NCBI RefSeq assembly: GCF_014595995.2
Contig: NZ_CP063989.1
Location: 1,550,001-1,614,000 of the forward strand
Reading direction: 5' to 3'
Source: Actinomyces respiraculi
Lineage (GTDB): Bacteria > Actinomycetota > Actinomycetes > Actinomycetales > Actinomycetaceae
Length of the DNA: 64,000 nt
The notes below the pieces were generated by a model that was not told the origin of the DNA, ran no database searches, and saw only the letters and a program-made list of their open reading frames with translations. Below, in pieces: positions 61,458-64,000 of the stretch. Within the stretch, counting starts at the first letter, position 1. Each line of letters starts with the position of its first letter. The translations under genes were made by a program, and so were the position numbers.

Positions 61458-62637
61458 CGCCGTCGGCCTCCTCATCACGGGTGCCGCCAAGGACGGGGGT
61501 GGCGTCCACGGGCTGTTTGGCGAGGCTATCGCGCAGGACGCGGCGGACCTTGCGGTCCGTGCTCGTGCGCTCCTTGACGTCCTCGGGCAGCCAGTAGCCG
61601 CCCTCGTCGTAGGCGCCGCGGGCGGGCGGGCGCTTACGGGTCAGCGGTGTGGAGCCGGCGGCCAGGCGGCGGGCAGTGAGCAGGAAGCCCGTGTGAGCGA
61701 CCATCGTGTGGTCCGGGCGCACCGACAGGCCGTCCACATTCCAGGTGCGCACCATCGACTCCCAGGACTCGGGCTCGGTGAACAGCGCGGAGTGCCGCAG
61801 CGCCTCGACGGTACGCGAGAGCTGGGTCGTGGTGGCGACGTAGGCGAGGAACACCCCACCGGGCACGAGCACACGGGCGCTGGCGGCGATGTTCTCCCAG
61901 GGGGCGAGCATGTCCAGCACGACGCGGTCGACGCTCGCATCGGTGACGCGGGCGGCGGTGACCTCGGCGAAGTCACCGGTGCGCAGCTCCCAGGCGGGGT
62001 GGTGGCGACCGAACCAGGAGTCAACGTTGGAGGCGGCGATCTGGGCGAAGTCGGTGCGCCGCTCAATGGACAGCAGGTGGCCGCTCTCCCCAATGGCGGA
62101 CAGCAGGTTCATCGTCAAGGCGCCGGAGCCGACGCCGGCCTCGAGCACACGGGCCCCGGGGAAGATGTCTCCCAGGGCGATGATCTGGCCGGAGTCCTTG
62201 GCATAGACGACCTGGGCGCCGCGGGGCATGGACAGGACGTAGTCCGCCAGCAGGGGGCGCAGCAGGAGCAGCTCATGGCCGGAGGCGGTGGTCAGGACCG
62301 TGCCCTCGTCCAGGCCGACGACGTCGCGGTGGTGGAAGGAGCCGCGCCCGGACTGGAAGTAGCCGTGTGGGTCGAGCTGGAAGGTGTGCTTGGAGCCCTT
62401 GACGTCCGTGACCTGGACGCGCTCGCCGTAGTGGAGGGGGCCGCGGCGCCCGGCCTGGCCCAGGACGTCCTGGGTGAGCATGCGCGGGGGCAGCTTGGGC
62501 GCCGACTGCTTGGGCTCGGAGGGGTCGTGCTCGTCGTAGCGCGAGGGTGCCGTGGGGATGACGACCGTGTCCCGGGCGGGGTCGTGGGCGGGGGGCGGCG
62601 TCGTGGGGTCGACGTGCTCGGGCTGCGTGTCACTCAT
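61450..62637 (-). CDS. trmI: tRNA (adenine(58)-N1)-methyltransferase
   Basis: A 395-residue enzyme forming m1A58 in the tRNA T-loop. It has an N-terminal small domain (GRRGPLHYGERVQVTDVKG, HTFQLDPHGYFQSGRG) and a Rossmann methyltransferase domain with the SAM loop VLEAGVGSGALTMNLL near residue 162 and the catalytic-side LDMLAPWENI. An ~45-residue N-terminal extension and a charged tail are added to the ~280-residue core. It is the usual first gene of the arc-dop-pup operon in Actinobacteria. ATG 62637 was chosen; the longer frame is unconserved. Confidence 0.94.
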   Translation of the reverse strand: MSDTQPEHVDPTTPPPAHDPARDTVVIPTAPSRYDEHDPSEPKQSAPKLPPRMLTQDVLGQAGRRGPLHYGERVQVTDVKGSKHTFQLDPHGYFQSGRGSFHHRDVVGLDEGTVLTTASGHELLLLRPLLADYVLSMPRGAQVVYAKDSGQIIALGDIFPGARVLEAGVGSGALTMNLLSAIGESGHLLSIERRTDFAQIAASNVDSWFGRHHPAWELRTGDFAEVTAARVTDASVDRVVLDMLAPWENIAASARVLVPGGVFLAYVATTTQLSRTVEALRHSALFTEPESWESMVRTWNVDGLSVRPDHTMVAHTGFLLTARRLAAGSTPLTRKRPPARGAYDEGGYWLPEDVKERTSTDRKVRRVLRDSLAKQPVDATPVLGGTRDEEADGDA

Positions 62638-62774
62638 CGCAGCGCAGTGTAGTGAGCGGGTTCTGGGTCCCGCTGCACCGTCCACGAGAAAGGGGCACGG
62701 CCACGATCAGCTCGTCCGCACGGCCCGCATCAGAGGGTGCCGACCCGCCTGTGGGCCACATGCCCCGGGGACAC

Positions 62775-63899
62775 TCACCGGGCCCCGGTGGGTACCGCCC
62801 CGAGGACTGAGCCGCTCTCGACCACGAGCAGCCAGCGCGAGACGCTGCGAGCCGCCTGGAGCGCGGCAGCGGCCTGCTCCCCCACCACCTGGGTGGTGAC
62901 GGCGCGGGCGGGCAGGGCCGTGCACACCTGGCCGGCGGTGGCGACGTGCTCGTCCAGCGGCCCGAGCTCCTCCAGGCCGACGGCGTCAATGGTGCCGAGG
63001 AGGCGTGCGCCGTCGGACACGAGCACGAGCCGGGCGCCGTCGGACAGGACGGCGTGCACCCGGCTCACGGTCGCCGTGGCGCCGACGGTGGCCACGGGCT
63101 GGAGGAGGCCTCGCAGGTCGAGGCTCGCGGCGGCCCGGTTCCTTCCACCCAGGCCCAGAACCGTCCAGCAGGTGGAGGCGATGGGCCAGGCCACAAGGAC
63201 GACGATCATGAGGTCGAAGGCGTCGGGCTGGCGGTGCACAAGCAGCAGGGGGCGCAGCACCCAGTACCAGGCGATGAGGGCGACGACGCCGAGCCCTCCC
63301 CAGGCGGCGACCTGAAGACCCAGACGACGGCGGCCACTCAGCTGCTCCACCAGCGCGGCCAGGGCGTGGCCGCCGTCGAGCGGCAGCCCGGGCAGGGCGT
63401 TGAAGACGGCCAGGGCGAGGTTGACCCAGCTCAGGGCCCACAGGGTGAAGGAGATCCCCAGGGGCAGGGCGAGGGAGAGGACGCTGAAAGCCCCGCGGCA
63501 CAGTGCCCACAGCACGAGGTTGGTCACCGGCCCCGCGAGGGAGGTCAGCATGTCTTTCCAGGGCCGCCAGTTGGTGGCGGGGCCGAAGGTCGTGCGCCCG
63601 CCCCACAGGTGCAGCTGGTACAGGACCGGGCGGCGGCCCAGAAGGGTGCCGGTCAGCCCGTGGGCGAGCTCGTGGAGCAGGATGCTCACGGCCACGCCCA
63701 TGACGGTGAGCACGACGACGCCGACGACGGCGACCCAGCCGAGTGCACCGAGGTAGGAGCGGACCGTTGGCAGCCAGGAGCCGGCGAGGAGCAGGCCCAG
63801 CAGCAGGGAGGTGGGGGCGACGACGATGGGGGCGCCACCGACCGTGCCGAGGACCCATCCCTGGGTGCTGGTGCGTGCGGGTCGCTGTGTCGGGGTCAT
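62775..63899 (-). CDS. Site-2 protease (M50) with C-terminal CBS-like domains
   Basis: A 374-residue intramembrane metalloprotease-like protein. It has about six membrane helices, the zinc motif HELAH near residue 74 and the third ligand in LPGLPLDGGHALAAL near 170. The last ~130 residues (LQPVATVGATATVSRVHAVL ... LVVESGSVLGAVPTG) look like a CBS pair, which often senses adenylates. This class, Rip3-like, lies beside trmI and the Pup genes in many Actinobacteria. The substrate is unknown. The remaining 101 bp to the window edge show no gene. Confidence 0.9.
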   Translation of the reverse strand: MTPTQRPARTSTQGWVLGTVGGAPIVVAPTSLLLGLLLAGSWLPTVRSYLGALGWVAVVGVVVLTVMGVAVSILLHELAHGLTGTLLGRRPVLYQLHLWGGRTTFGPATNWRPWKDMLTSLAGPVTNLVLWALCRGAFSVLSLALPLGISFTLWALSWVNLALAVFNALPGLPLDGGHALAALVEQLSGRRRLGLQVAAWGGLGVVALIAWYWVLRPLLLVHRQPDAFDLMIVVLVAWPIASTCWTVLGLGGRNRAAASLDLRGLLQPVATVGATATVSRVHAVLSDGARLVLVSDGARLLGTIDAVGLEELGPLDEHVATAGQVCTALPARAVTTQVVGEQAAAALQAARSVSRWLLVVESGSVLGAVPTGAR

Positions 63900-64000
63900 G
63901 ACCGGGAGCCTAACGGTGGCACGGGTGGGACAAGCGCACCGGGCTCCACAGCGTCGCAGGGTGCGGCCGTGCGCGCCCGGCTTGGGGAGACATGTCAGCG

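Overview
The window is a 64 kb piece of a GC-rich actinobacterial chromosome. The gene content (Pup-ligation genes, WhiA, RapZ-YvcK, an ANTAR regulator, a cytidylate kinase-Der fusion, a eukaryote-type UDP-glucose pyrophosphorylase) and the protein sequences fit the family Actinomycetaceae, most likely Actinomyces or a close relative. That placement is inferred from recognition, not from a database search. Nearly all genes are on the minus strand and grouped in tight, often ATGA- or GTGA-overlapping operons.

Layout. 1-2306: decayed accessory DNA beside a tRNA-Pro gene. It holds the end of an AbiEii-type toxin, a gene-poor stretch with a 23-bp inverted repeat, an integrase 5' end fused out of frame to a WYL-regulator 3' end, and an intact excisionase-like gene. 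2527-5549: glucose-6-phosphate isomerase, a frameshifted hicB relic and two VOC-fold genes. 5769-14871: one long housekeeping run (secG, xerD, parA, scpA, scpB, rluB, tyrA, a PanE-like reductase, cmk-der). 15038-18169: the glycolytic operon gap-pgk-tpiA. 18407-25264: uvrC, a GH1 6-phospho-beta-glucosidase, rapZ, yvcK and whiA. 25304-25789: tRNAs Val(GAC), Cys and Gly on minus and Val(CAC) on plus. 25862-33341: UDP-glucose pyrophosphorylase, a DUF2339 membrane protein, uvrA and a YciI-like protein. 33366-37225: a CtpE-like P-type ATPase, then terC behind a probable yybP-ykoY manganese riboswitch. 37321-48424: uvrB, a two-domain coaE, an unknown helical protein, rpsA, polA, a hotdog protein, an ANTAR response regulator and an unusual tRNA with a Leu(CAA) anticodon. 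48499-54069: pyk, lgt, a diverged trpC-like gene, hisI, two small membrane genes and hisF. 54154-63899: a uridine-kinase-like gene, a membrane-anchored FKBP-like protein with perfect 48-bp repeats, pafA, pup, dop, arc, trmI and a site-2 protease.

How the genes work together. gap, pgk, tpiA, pgi and pyk form much of lower glycolysis. uvrA, uvrB, uvrC and polA cover nucleotide excision repair. ParA, ScpA, ScpB and XerD serve chromosome segregation. arc-dop-pup-pafA form a complete Pup-ligation module, but the 20S proteasome genes prcB and prcA, usually found beside pup, are absent, and the ARC C-terminus lacks the usual proteasome-docking ending.

The observations most worth following are the proteasome-less Pup cluster, the trpC homologue that has lost several catalytic residues and its trp neighbours, the degenerate pyroglutamyl-peptidase-like domain fused to CoaE, the terC leader with a visible switch structure, and the class-I-shaped tRNA carrying a leucine anticodon. 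I did not find a wholly new multi-gene defence or mobile system.
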